Shown one piece after another: positions 1-8,900 of a stretch of 21,529 nucleotides of DNA. The notes under the pieces were generated by a model. The model ran no database searches, was not told the origin of the DNA, and was given only the letters and a program-made list of their open reading frames with translations. Each line of letters opens with the position of its first letter. Within the stretch, counting starts at the first letter, position 1. The translations under genes and the position numbers were made by a program. Source of the DNA: Thermoplasmatota archaeon (GTDB lineage: Archaea > Thermoplasmatota > E2 > DHVEG-1); assembly GCA_016930995.1 (NCBI GenBank), contig JAFGFQ010000064.1, forward strand, positions 1 to 21,529, read 5' to 3'.

Positions 1-2
1 CC

Positions 3-854
3 ATCGCTGAGCAACAAAGAGAATCAGATGAGTCGGAAGTCTTCTCTCAGAAAGAAGAACCTCTTGAATCATCAGTGGACTTCCTCCCTGTTGAATCACC
101 AGAACCAGCAGTAGAAACATTTTCACGAAGACATGACTGGGATGCTAGAAGATCGCAAAGAAAAAAAGAAAAAGAAGCTAAAAAACTTAAAAAAATCGAA
201 CTGAAGAAATCGAAAAAGAAAACACGGTTCTCCGACCAAGAAGCAGCACAATCCTTCACAGAGCAACCTCTGCTTTTCGAACAAGTGGAAGAAACACCGG
301 TTGTCACAGAACTAATTCACTCGATAGAACCTGCTCCCGTATTAGTTGATTATAACGTCTTTAGCGGGATTGAATCAATCGATGAAAAAACCGCTGAGAT
401 TCTCTACAAAAACGGATATTTCTCTGTCGAAAATATCAAGGATGCAACCATAGATGATCTTGTTTCAATCCGTGGGATAAAACGAAAATTAGCCAAGCAA
501 ATCAAACGGGAAATAGAGCAAAAACTCATCACATCAGAGAAAACCGAATTTACCCCTATAAAACACAAGACAACTAAGAAACGGGGAAAGGAAAAACACA
601 CAGATTCAACCGAGTGGGAATCAGAATCCGCCAGGGAGAAAAACTCGGCACCCACATCTCCTCCCGCATGCATTTATCAAGGATTCATTCTGTATAGAAG
701 AACATTCAAACGTCATGATAAAAAAAACAAGACAGTTCATTTCTTCAGTAAGGTAAAACCTGACGTAGGTCAACCGTGTCAACTCCCGAAAGGATATCAG
801 ATCGCAGTCAATCATAAAACCGGGATACCTTACCTTAAAAAGAACCGGAAATAG
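3..854 (+). CDS. Helix-hairpin-helix protein, 5' end outside window
   Basis: The frame is open from base 3 to the TAG at 852-854 (283 visible residues), so the true start lies before the window; the GTG at 75 is only an internal candidate. Three parts are visible. The N-terminal 110 residues are acidic then strongly Lys/Glu-rich and probably disordered. Residues about 120-178 resemble paired helix-hairpin-helix motifs (IDEKTAEILYKNGYFSVENI, then DDLVSIRGIKRKLAKQI), a fold that binds the DNA or RNA backbone without sequence specificity. The last 60 residues (FFSKVKP, CQLPKGYQIAV, TGIPYLKK) resemble a short C-terminal module that I recall from archaeal and bacterial hypothetical proteins. The role is inferred to be nucleic-acid binding; the specific function is unknown. 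It precedes rtcB but is separated from it by a promoter, so the two are probably not cotranscribed only as one unit. Confidence 0.7.
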   Translation: MAEQQRESDESEVFSQKEEPLESSVDFLPVESPEPAVETFSRRHDWDARRSQRKKEKEAKKLKKIELKKSKKKTRFSDQEAAQSFTEQPLLFEQVEETPVVTELIHSIEPAPVLVDYNVFSGIESIDEKTAEILYKNGYFSVENIKDATIDDLVSIRGIKRKLAKQIKREIEQKLITSEKTEFTPIKHKTTKKRGKEKHTDSTEWESESAREKNSAPTSPPACIYQGFILYRRTFKRHDKKNKTVHFFSKVKPDVGQPCQLPKGYQIAVNHKTGIPYLKKNRK

Positions 855-866
855 ACTTCTCAGAGC

Positions 867-876
867 TTTTATAAAC
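867..876 (+). promoter_or_regulatory. TATA box of rtcB
   Basis: TTTTATAAAC lies about 36 bases before the rtcB ATG. In archaea transcription starts about 25 bases after the TATA box, which would give a leader of only about 10 bases. No good Shine-Dalgarno precedes the ATG, which fits a short-leader transcript. Confidence 0.5.
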
Positions 877-907
877 ACTTCTTTCTATTCGCAAAAAGAG
901 AATTTCT

Positions 908-2377
908 ATGAATTGGAATGGCCCGTTACAAAAAATAAATGATTTTCGTTTTGAAATCCCTTCGAATTATCAGGGTGTACAGAAAAATCTTCATATGAAG
1001 ACGTCTGGGATTATTTATGCGGATAATGGGATGATTGAGGCCATTCGCATGGATAATGCTCCAGAACAGGTCGCAAATGTGACGATGTTACCTGGTATTG
1101 TTGGAAAATCAATGGCGATGCCTGATATACACTGGGGGTATGGGTTTCCGATTGGTGGTGTTGCCGCAGTAGATCAAGAAAACGGTGTTATTTCCCCTGG
1201 TGGTGTTGGATATGACATTAACTGTGGTGTCCGTTTAGTGCGAACAAATCTCCAAGTAGCAGATCTAGATCCACAAAAGATACAACGTCTCGTGGATGAG
1301 ATGTTCATTAATGTCCCCTCCGGTCTTGGCTCAAAAGCAAAGGTCCATCTGAACAGAAAACAACTTGATGAGGTGCTATTCCTTGGAGCGAAATGGGCAA
1401 TCGAGAATGGATACGGATGGAAAGAAGATGCAGAATACCTCGAGGAACACGGATGTTTACAACAAGCTGATATCTCAAAAGTCTCAAACGAAGCAAAACA
1501 ACGTGGTGCTCCACAGTTAGGATCTCTTGGCGCTGGAAATCATTTTTTAGAGATACAAAAAGTCGCAGAGATATATGATGAAACAGCTGCAAAAGCATTT
1601 GGTATTGGAAATGCTGGTCAAATTATGGTGATGATTCATACCGGTTCGCGGGGGTTTGGTCATCAAGTATGTACGGATCATCTCCGTGTGCTTGAACAAG
1701 CAGTAAAGAAATATAATATTTGGCTTCCCGATCGACAGCTCGCCTGTGCACCTATCAATTCGAAAGAAGGACAGGATTATTTAAAGGCGATGGCGTGTGC
1801 TGCGAATTTTGCCTGGTGCAATCGGCAGATGATTGTCCATTGGGTTCGAGAATCGTTTGAGAAAATTCTTCATCAACGTGCTGATGATCTTGATATGGGA
1901 ATCGTCTATGATGTATGTCATAACATCGCAAAACTCGAGGAACACGAAGTGGAAGGAAAGAAACGTAACGTGTTTGTTCATCGGAAAGGTGCTACCCGTT
2001 CATTTGGACCTGGAAAACGTGAGGTACCATTGAAATACCGGGATATCGGTCAACCTGTTCTAATCCCTGGTGACATGGGAACGGAAAGTTATCTCCTTCG
2101 GGGCACAGTAAATTCTGAGGAAACATTTGGTTCTACGTGTCATGGTGCAGGGCGTGTTATGTCAAGAACTGAGGCAGTTCATCGATATCGGGGGGAACAA
2201 ATCATGAACGAACTGAAGAAAAAAGGAATTTACGCACATCCTGCTAGTTGGAAAGTAATGGCTGAAGAAGCCCCCGAGGCATATAAGGATGTTGGTGAGG
2301 TCGTCAACGTCACCCATGGCGCTGGGATTTCCTTAAAAGTCGCAAAGCTGTTACCATTAGGGGTCGTGAAAGGTTAG
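908..2377 (+). CDS. rtcB: RtcB 3'-phosphate RNA ligase (tRNA-splicing ligase)
   Basis: RtcB joins RNA 2',3'-cyclic-phosphate or 3'-phosphate ends to 5'-OH ends, using GTP and Mn2+; in archaea it seals tRNA exons after intron removal. The 489 residues match the usual size of an intein-free archaeal RtcB. The active-site set is complete: D103 and C106 in GVGYDINCGVR, H212 in GAGNHFLE, H244 in IHTGSRGFGHQ, H338 in YDVCHNIAK, and H412 in STCHGAGR, which corresponds to the histidine that is guanylylated. The motifs VHRKGATRSFGPG and GDMGTESYLLRG also fit the family. Archaeal rtcB genes often carry inteins; none is present here. The gene stands alone between its own TATA box and a T-run. The family call is secure; the start ATG at 908 is favoured by the TATA spacing. 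Confidence 0.97.
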   Translation: MNWNGPLQKINDFRFEIPSNYQGVQKNLHMKTSGIIYADNGMIEAIRMDNAPEQVANVTMLPGIVGKSMAMPDIHWGYGFPIGGVAAVDQENGVISPGGVGYDINCGVRLVRTNLQVADLDPQKIQRLVDEMFINVPSGLGSKAKVHLNRKQLDEVLFLGAKWAIENGYGWKEDAEYLEEHGCLQQADISKVSNEAKQRGAPQLGSLGAGNHFLEIQKVAEIYDETAAKAFGIGNAGQIMVMIHTGSRGFGHQVCTDHLRVLEQAVKKYNIWLPDRQLACAPINSKEGQDYLKAMACAANFAWCNRQMIVHWVRESFEKILHQRADDLDMGIVYDVCHNIAKLEEHEVEGKKRNVFVHRKGATRSFGPGKREVPLKYRDIGQPVLIPGDMGTESYLLRGTVNSEETFGSTCHGAGRVMSRTEAVHRYRGEQIMNELKKKGIYAHPASWKVMAEEAPEAYKDVGEVVNVTHGAGISLKVAKLLPLGVVKG

Positions 2378-2388
2378 ATGTCTTTCTG

Positions 2389-2394
2389 TTTTTT
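2389..2394 (+). terminator. T-run after rtcB
   Basis: Six T residues lie 11 bases past the rtcB stop, directly before the next promoter. Archaeal RNA polymerase terminates on such U-tracts without needing a hairpin. Confidence 0.45.
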
Positions 2395-2402
2395 ACCAAT
2401 TA

Positions 2403-2411
2403 GTTTTAAAT
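2403..2411 (+). promoter_or_regulatory. TATA-like box of the PAC2 gene
   Basis: GTTTTAAAT lies about 33 bases before the ATG at 2440, the usual archaeal spacing for a very short leader. Confidence 0.4.
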
Positions 2412-2439
2412 GCTTGGGATTTATTACGGTGCATAGGAC

Positions 2440-3210
2440 ATGGTGATGCAGTTGGAAGATATTCAAATAGTAGATTTTGAAGAGATGAATTTAACAAACG
2501 GAGCGGTTATCGCGGGGTTTCCATCGATTGGGCTGGTTAGCACTATTGTTGCAAACTACATGATTGACGCCTTAGGCTTAAAACAGATTGGTGCGATGGA
2601 ATCGCCACATTTTCCAACCCTTTCAGTTGTTCATACGGGTGAACCGCTCTCACCTGTGCGTATCTATGGTGGCACGTTGACAAATGGACAGAAACTTGCG
2701 GTTTTTGTTTCTGAGTTTAAGCCAAAACCTAATTTAATCAATTCTTTATCAAACGCGATTATGGTCTGGTCAAAGAAAAAAGGTTGTAAATTGATGATAT
2801 CCCCTGAAGGAATGGTTGTTGAGGGGAAGTCATCTGAGGATGAGATGATTGTCGATGCCTATGCAATTGGATCGACGGAGAATGCTCGTGCGACCCTTGT
2901 AGCGAAAAATATCCCTCAGTTTAAGAACGGGATCATCGCAGGTGTTTCCGGTGTTTTATTAAATAAAGGAAAACATGAGAACTTTGATGTGATATCGATT
3001 CTTGCTGAAGCCCATCCGAACTACCCGGATGCGCGGGCGGCTGCCTCTGCGATAAACGTCATCGCTCTTGTGGTTGGTATCGAGATTAATGTTGGTCCAT
3101 TATATGATGAGGCAGAGCGGATTGAAAAACAACTCCAGAGATTCCACAAACAAGCAAAACCCATTGTCTCTGGTGCAAGTCAGATTCCACAGCCAGAGAT
3201 GTACGGATAA
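2440..3210 (+). CDS. PAC2-family protein (proteasome assembly chaperone-like)
   Basis: The 256-residue protein has the PAC2 family signature at its N-terminus: GAVIAGFPSIGLVSTIVANY, then LKQIGAMESPHFPTLSVVH and PVRIYGG. In eukaryotes PAC1-PAC2 chaperones assemble the proteasome alpha ring, and archaeal PbaA/PbaB belong to this superfamily. Many archaeal PAC2 proteins remain uncharacterised, so a role in 20S proteasome assembly is inference. The last 35 residues are helical and charged (YDEAERIEKQLQRFHKQAK), as expected for the C-terminal helix of this family. The start could be the ATG at 2440 or the in-frame ATG at 2446; TATA spacing does not separate them. It is a single-gene unit with its own TATA box and a T-rich end. 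Confidence 0.85.
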   Translation: MVMQLEDIQIVDFEEMNLTNGAVIAGFPSIGLVSTIVANYMIDALGLKQIGAMESPHFPTLSVVHTGEPLSPVRIYGGTLTNGQKLAVFVSEFKPKPNLINSLSNAIMVWSKKKGCKLMISPEGMVVEGKSSEDEMIVDAYAIGSTENARATLVAKNIPQFKNGIIAGVSGVLLNKGKHENFDVISILAEAHPNYPDARAAASAINVIALVVGIEINVGPLYDEAERIEKQLQRFHKQAKPIVSGASQIPQPEMYG

Positions 3211-3221
3211 GGAAGCATACC

Positions 3222-3242
3222 TTTTTCCTTTTTTTCTTTTTT
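3222..3242 (+). terminator. T-rich terminator after the PAC2 gene
   Basis: Three T-runs of five to seven bases, broken only by C residues, start 12 bases after the stop. This is a typical archaeal oligo-T terminator. Confidence 0.55.
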
Positions 3243-3251
3243 CCTCCTAAT

Positions 3252-3260
3252 GTTTAAAAA
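3252..3260 (+). promoter_or_regulatory. TATA box of the phosphopantothenate synthetase-aspS pair
   Basis: GTTTAAAAA lies about 32 bases before the ATG at 3288 and after the PAC2 terminator. It probably drives both downstream genes. Confidence 0.45.
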
Positions 3261-3287
3261 GGATGTTAAGTTATTTATGGTGCTAAT

Positions 3288-4043
3288 ATGACTATCAAGA
3301 AAATTCCAAAGAGCCATCCGCGGTACCATTCATTGGTCACACGAGAGATGATTTCCGAAGGAATGAAACAAGGTATTGTTCATGAAACAGGTTTGATTGC
3401 TCATGGTCGTGGAGAGGCATTCGACTATCTCTTTGGTGAGACGACGATTTCTCCTGCTGATACTGCAGAAAGGATAGCAGCGGCAGCCTTGTTATGTGCA
3501 AAAAATCCCGTTATCTCAATTAATGGGAATGTTGCGGTATTGGCTATCGATGAATGTATCTCTCTAGCACAGAGTATTCCAGCAAAACTAGAGATTAACC
3601 TTTTTCATCGTTCCCAGGATCGTATCAAAAAGATTGCTGCCTTGCTTCATAAAAAAGGAGTCAACACCATCTATGGTGTGACACCGGATGCAAGAATCCC
3701 TGGTCTTGATTCTGATCGGTCCTACTGTTCCAAAGAAGGTATCTATACCGCTGATGTCGTGCTTGTTCCTCTCGAGGACGGCGATCGGTGCCAGGCACTG
3801 AATCGGATGGGAAAAATCGTGATCGCCATCGATTTAAATCCCCTGTCCCGTACAGCAAAAACTGCGACTATTACCATCGTTGATAATGTGACAAGAGCAA
3901 TCCCACGAATCGAACAATGGATTCATCGTTTGAAGGATATAAACAGATTGGATCTGGAAGATGAAGTAAAAAGATGGGAGAATACAAAAAACCTTTCACA
4001 GGTGCTAGCTTTCCTTTCAAAAAGACTAAATTCATTGTCTTAA
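3288..4043 (+). CDS. 4-phosphopantoate--beta-alanine ligase (archaeal phosphopantothenate synthetase)
   Basis: This archaea-specific enzyme (DUF137 family) condenses 4-phosphopantoate with beta-alanine using ATP to give 4'-phosphopantothenate. With pantoate kinase it replaces the bacterial PanC/PanK route to coenzyme A. The 251 residues match the family's full length. Recognisable conserved stretches are IPKSHPRYHSLVTRE at the start, GLIAHGRGEAFDYLFGE near residue 36, NPVISINGNVAVL near residue 77, LEINLFHRS, and the C-terminal MGKIVIAIDLNPLSRTA followed by VDNVTRAIPR. The gene ends 12 bases before aspS, so the two are probably one operon; the link between CoA synthesis and AspRS is likely only cotranscription. 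Confidence 0.93.
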   Translation: MTIKKIPKSHPRYHSLVTREMISEGMKQGIVHETGLIAHGRGEAFDYLFGETTISPADTAERIAAAALLCAKNPVISINGNVAVLAIDECISLAQSIPAKLEINLFHRSQDRIKKIAALLHKKGVNTIYGVTPDARIPGLDSDRSYCSKEGIYTADVVLVPLEDGDRCQALNRMGKIVIAIDLNPLSRTAKTATITIVDNVTRAIPRIEQWIHRLKDINRLDLEDEVKRWENTKNLSQVLAFLSKRLNSLS

Positions 4044-4055
4044 TACGGGTGACAT

Positions 4056-5357
4056 ATGTATCGAAGCCATTATTCAAAGGAAATCACAAAAAATGAGTAT
4101 AACTCCCAGGTGAGTGTCGCAGGATGGGTTGAAGAAATAAGGAATCTTGGTTCGATTGCGTTTCTCATCTTACGTGATAACAAAGGGACATTACAGTTAA
4201 CACTTCTAAAAAAGAAGATTCCCGAGCTCTTCGAACAGCTGATTTCTTTGCCACGGGAATCTGTTATTTCAGTGAAAGGACTATGTAAGGAAAATGAGAA
4301 AGTCCGAAATGGGTATGAGATTCTTCCAGAGTCTGTGGATATTCTCTCTGTTGCTGAGACACCATTACCTCTTGGAGTAGTTGATAAGGTTGAGGCTGAT
4401 TTTGACACGCGTCTTGACAATAGGATTATCGATCTACGCAAACCAGAGATACAAGCGATTTTTAAGATTCGCAATGCGGTACTAGCAGCAGCCCATGAAT
4501 ATCTTCGCTCTGAGTGTTTCCTTGAGGTGCATACCCCAAAAATCATTGCCAGCTCATCAGAAGGTGGGACTGATGTATTTAAACTTCATTATTTTGAAAA
4601 AGAAGCGTTTCTTGCCCAGTCCCCTCAGTTGTACAAACAGGGTCTAATGGCATCGGGCCTTGACCGGGTCTATGAGATTACTTGGTATTTCCGTGCGGAG
4701 GAGCATAACACTCGCCGGCATCTGAATGAGTCCACTGCTATTGACGTTGAGATGGCATTTATACAGGATGAAGACGATGTCATGAGGATACTTGAACAAC
4801 TCGTGCATGCAATGTGGAAACGTGCAAGTAAATGTACAGAAGAACTTGAGATTCTTAAAAAGACAGTTATCGTCCCGAAATTACCCTTTATTAGGATTCC
4901 TTACGATGACGTTATTAAAAAGATACAACAGCGGCAATCACCAATACAATGGGGAATGGATCTGAGCACAGAAGATGAGAGGCTCCTAGGAGATATCATG
5001 AAAGAAGATGGAATTGATTTCTATTTCATCACTCGATATCCACTTCAGTCTAAACCGTTCTATACGATGCCTTTTGGTGAGAAATATTCACGTGGTTTTG
5101 ATCTGGAATGTAAAGGTGTTGAGATATCCTCTGGCAGTCAACGGATTCATGATGTTGTTTTATTAAAAGAACGATTAAAAAAGTGTGGTCTTAACCCAGA
5201 GGATTTCCAAGCATATCTCAAAGCATTTCGTTATGGGATGCCTCCGCATGGAGGATTTGGTTTTGGAATTGAAAGGTTTTTAATGGAGCTTCTTGACATA
5301 AGTAATATACGGGAATGTATTTTATTTCCACGTGACCGATCACGATTAACACCATAA
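4056..5357 (+). CDS. aspS: Aspartyl-tRNA synthetase, archaeal type
   Basis: This class IIb synthetase attaches aspartate to tRNA. The 433 residues comprise an N-terminal OB-fold anticodon domain (residues 1-100, VAGWVEEIRNLGSIAFLILRD) and the catalytic domain. Visible signatures are SSSEGGTDVF (flipping loop), AFLAQSPQLYKQ, motif 2 FRAEEHNTRRHLNE starting at residue 212, GVEISSGSQRIHD, and motif 3 PHGGFGFGIERF near residue 398. The archaeal/eukaryotic length, without the bacterial insertion domain, is clear. A GGTGA Shine-Dalgarno (about 4047-4051) precedes the ATG. Residue 26, which is known to help decide whether archaeal AspRS also charges tRNA-Asn, is Glu here rather than the usual Trp or His (see findings), so discriminating versus non-discriminating status is open. 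Confidence 0.95.
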   Translation: MYRSHYSKEITKNEYNSQVSVAGWVEEIRNLGSIAFLILRDNKGTLQLTLLKKKIPELFEQLISLPRESVISVKGLCKENEKVRNGYEILPESVDILSVAETPLPLGVVDKVEADFDTRLDNRIIDLRKPEIQAIFKIRNAVLAAAHEYLRSECFLEVHTPKIIASSSEGGTDVFKLHYFEKEAFLAQSPQLYKQGLMASGLDRVYEITWYFRAEEHNTRRHLNESTAIDVEMAFIQDEDDVMRILEQLVHAMWKRASKCTEELEILKKTVIVPKLPFIRIPYDDVIKKIQQRQSPIQWGMDLSTEDERLLGDIMKEDGIDFYFITRYPLQSKPFYTMPFGEKYSRGFDLECKGVEISSGSQRIHDVVLLKERLKKCGLNPEDFQAYLKAFRYGMPPHGGFGFGIERFLMELLDISNIRECILFPRDRSRLTP

Positions 5358-5383
5358 CAATAGTTGCCTGACCCTTGAAAACA

Positions 5384-5390
5384 TTTTTTT
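5384..5390 (+). terminator. T-run after aspS
   Basis: Seven T residues about 26 bases past the aspS stop, ahead of the pseudogene region. No clear hairpin accompanies them. Confidence 0.45.
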
Positions 5391-5441
5391 CTATTAAAGA
5401 AACTAAAATTTGATATACTCACCAATGTATTTTTGTTTTGC

Positions 5442-5783
5442 ATGGATAAGAAAATCATCTTTTTAGAGCTGCCGACAAATATCATAGACAAAATTGATGA
5501 ACAAAATATGATTGGTTCTTGATTAATATTTATCACAGAACTGCTTGAAAAGCAATTATAAACATCTGCAACCGAAATGCATGCTGTTCCTGAGACAGTT
5601 TCAAGTATGCATTCAGGGGAACTTGATAAAAATCCTGGAGAGATTAGTCTTGTTACCAACAAAGGTGTCTCTCTTGGGAAGTTTGATATTGATACAGTAA
5701 CAGGTTTTAATGAGTGAACGGAAAAAATCTGCTCCCGCTCAAAAGACCCGATTGTTCGGATGAAAGTACGTAGAATGCATTAA
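5442..5783 (+). pseudogene. Decayed small gene, ribbon-helix-helix-like N-terminus, three in-frame stops
   Basis: One frame from the ATG at 5442 to the TAA at 5781-5783 reads like a real small protein interrupted by TGA at 5520-5522, TAA at 5559-5561 and TGA at 5715-5717. The first part, IIFLELPTNIIDKIDEQN followed after the first stop by LIFITELLEKQL, has the strand-helix-helix pattern of ribbon-helix-helix regulators. The later part (GEISLVTNKGVSLGKFDID, then KICSRSKDPIVRMKVRR) keeps protein-like composition. Each stop is one C-to-T change away from a sense codon (CGA, CAA, CGA). No frameshift is needed to keep the frame, so decay appears to be by point mutation. I cannot name the family. 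An alternative is two or three very short independent ORFs, which I find less likely because all pieces share one frame. Confidence 0.6.
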
Positions 5784-5904
5784 CTTTTTAGATATTTTTA
5801 TTAATTTTACAATACTGCTCGGTTCCGTCACTATTTTATAGCACTAATTTATTTAGAATACGGTCTCTTTAAAGAAATACAGGATGGGATATGTATCATA
5901 AATT

Positions 5905-5920
5905 GATAGTTATAGTTAAA
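5905..5920 (+). promoter_or_regulatory. Probable promoter of the sensory gene cluster
   Basis: The AT-rich stretch containing TATAGTTAAAAT lies about 40-50 bases before the ATG of the ten-PAS gene, and a GGGGGT Shine-Dalgarno-like tract (about 5944-5949) follows. A second AT-rich element near 5832-5840 (ATTTTATAG) could also serve. Assignment is by position only. Confidence 0.3.
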
Positions 5921-5957
5921 ATGAGTTTTCATAAGAAATATCTGGGGGTATTTTGCG

Positions 5958-8900
5958 ATGGCAGATGAGAAACAAATATTGAATTTTTACAATATGAATG
6001 ATGAAAAAAATACAGAGATCTCATATGATTTATCGCAACGCTATCAGTTGATCACACATCATACCAGCACCTTCATCGCCTTTACAACACTTGATGTTAA
6101 TCCAGTTTTTACATATGTGAATCCAGCATATGAAAAAATGATTGGAATTGATGATAAAAGTCTTGCAGGAAAATATTTTTTTGATTTCATCCATCAGGAG
6201 GACAGGCATCAAATTATAAAGGTATTAATGAAATATGTTGACGTAAAAATAAATGGCATCAAAGACTCAAATTTGTCTCATACTGCACAACCTTTAGAGT
6301 ACCGTGTTCGTGACGTATCTGGTTGCTGGCATACACTCCAGTGTACCGTAAGTGCGTATGATGATGAATTTCTTTTCATCTCAAAAGATTGTACAGAACA
6401 GAAAACCATCGAAAAGACATTACGTGTCTCTGAGGATCTTCTATCCAAAACATTTCGGATAAGTCCTCAGATGATTACCATTACATCATTAAAAGAAGGT
6501 CGTTACATCGATGTCAACGAGAGCTTCCTGCATCATATCGGTTTTACTCGTGATGAGGTGGTTGGTCGTACTTCAATTGAACTAAACTTATGGGTAGATC
6601 CAAATGACAGAAACAAGTTCATTCAAAACATGAGGGAAAAAGGAGTAGTTCGAAATTTTGAATGTAAAATGCGGAACAAGACCGGGGGGATTGGAAACGT
6701 TCTTCTCTTTTCTGAAATTATTACATTCAAGGGGGAGCCATGTGCTCTTACGATTTCGATGAATATCACTGATCAAAAGCGCCGCGAGGATTTAATTCGA
6801 GAAAATGAACAGAAAATGCAAAGAATCATCCAAGGATTACCTATCGCCGCATTTGTAATAGATGCTTCTCATCAGGTACTCTATTGGAATAAATCCCTGG
6901 AAGAATTAAGCAACATTCGAGCAGAGGAAATTATTGGTACTGAAAATCATTGGAAGGCTTTTTATAAAAAAAAGAAACCGTGTTTAGCCGATATTCTCAT
7001 TGATGGTCATTTGGAGGACATAGGAAAATGGTATTCTGCAAAACACACGAAATCACAGGTTGGAAATGAATCATATAAAGTAGTAGATTTTTTTCCAAAT
7101 CTCGGTACTGACGGTAAATGGTTATCCGCTACAGCGACAATAATTCGAAATTCAAAAGGTAATTTGATTGGTGTATTAGAAACAATTGAGGACATATCAG
7201 AACGAAAAAAAACAGAGATGGCATTGCAGGAAAATGAAAATAAATATCGTCAAATTTTCGATTCAGCAAGTGATGGTATTGTTTTTCTTGATTTGAACGG
7301 AAGAATAATTGATGCAAACCAAATGGCTACCCATATTTTCGGAGGAAAACGACAAGAAGTGATTGGAAAGCACTTCAAGGATTTAGGAATCCTGTCTATT
7401 AGAGAAATACCACAGCTCCTAAAAAATTACGCTTTAATCATGGCAGGAAAAACCAATGCTATTAACATTACAATTAAAAATCAAAATGGTGAACAGAAAT
7501 TTCTTGAGACCTCTTCTTCTGTTCTTTGGAAAAATGACAAAAAGATTGGTGTTCTTGCGATAGTTCGTGATATTACAAAAAGGAAAGAGACCGAAAATGA
7601 ATTGAGAATAAGTGAAGAAAAATATCGAATTGTTGTTGAAAACGCATTAGAATCAATTACAGTCACCCAGGATGGGATCCTACGATTTGTCAATCAATCA
7701 TCCTTAAATTTGACAGGATATTCCAACGAGGATCTTATCAATCAACCTTTTACCCAATTCATTCACCCAGATGATCGAACAATGGTTCTTGATTATCATA
7801 CTGGACGATTACATGGAAAACCAATTCCAGTGAACTATTCATTTCGGATTGTGACCAAAAAAGGATTGATAAAATGGGTAGAGATCCAATCGATTACGAT
7901 TACATGGAATAAAAAACCAGCAGTCTTAAATTTTCTTCGTGATATCACAGAGCAAAAGAATTTTCAAGATGCTCTTATAAATTCAGAACGTAAATATCGA
8001 CAGTTATATGATAATTTAATTGATGGATCAGCAGCGGTCGATTTAGAGGGAAAAATCGTTGAATGCAATAATACGTTCACACGTATGCTAGGATATACCA
8101 GAGACGAACTTAAAAATATTACATTTCAAGAAATCACACCAAACAAATGGCATTCGTTTGAAAAAAAGATACTTGATGACCAAGTAAAAAAACGTGGTTA
8201 TTCTGATTTATATGAAAAGGAATATATTAAAAAAGATGGAACAGTCTTCCCTGTGGAATTGCAGACTTATTCTATCTATGACGGCTCCAAAAAGCTAAGC
8301 GGTTTCTGGGCTATTGTTCGGGACATTACAAAACGACAACACACTGAGAAGGAATTACAGGAAAAACGTCAGATGCTTCGACTGATTATGGACACTATCC
8401 CAGCACGGATCTTTTGGAAGGATTGTGCTTCAAGATACCTCGGATGTAACAAGGCATTTGCAAAGGATGCAGGATTCCATTCCGTCGACGAAATCCGGGG
8501 TAAAAACGATTATGATATGGGTTGGGCTGAACAAGCAGATTTGTATCGTGCTGATGATCAACTTGTGATTCAATCCGGGCACCCGAAATTAAACTACGAA
8601 GAACCGCAGACAACGCCTGATGGTCGTAAGATTTGGCTTCGAACAAGTAAAGTCCCGCTTCTGGATATCAATAATACAATCATCGGGGTCTTAGGAACTT
8701 ATGATGATATTACTGAGAAGAAACAGTCTGAAGATATATTACGACGTAGTGAAGAGAAATATCGTCTTGTTACAGAGAATGCCTCTGATGCGATTTGGAC
8801 TATGGATATGAATTTCCGGTTTACCTATATTAGCCCTTCAAACGAAAAAATTTTAGGATACTCAACTGAGGATGCTTTGAATCTTTCCCTGGAACAACTG

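Noticed and set aside
908..2377. Intein in rtcB
   Set aside because: The gene has normal intein-free length and the motifs around all active-site residues are continuous.
5520..5522. TGA read as selenocysteine or by readthrough in the small decayed gene
   Set aside because: A TAA and another TGA follow in the same frame, and no stem-loop stands out; point-mutation decay is simpler.
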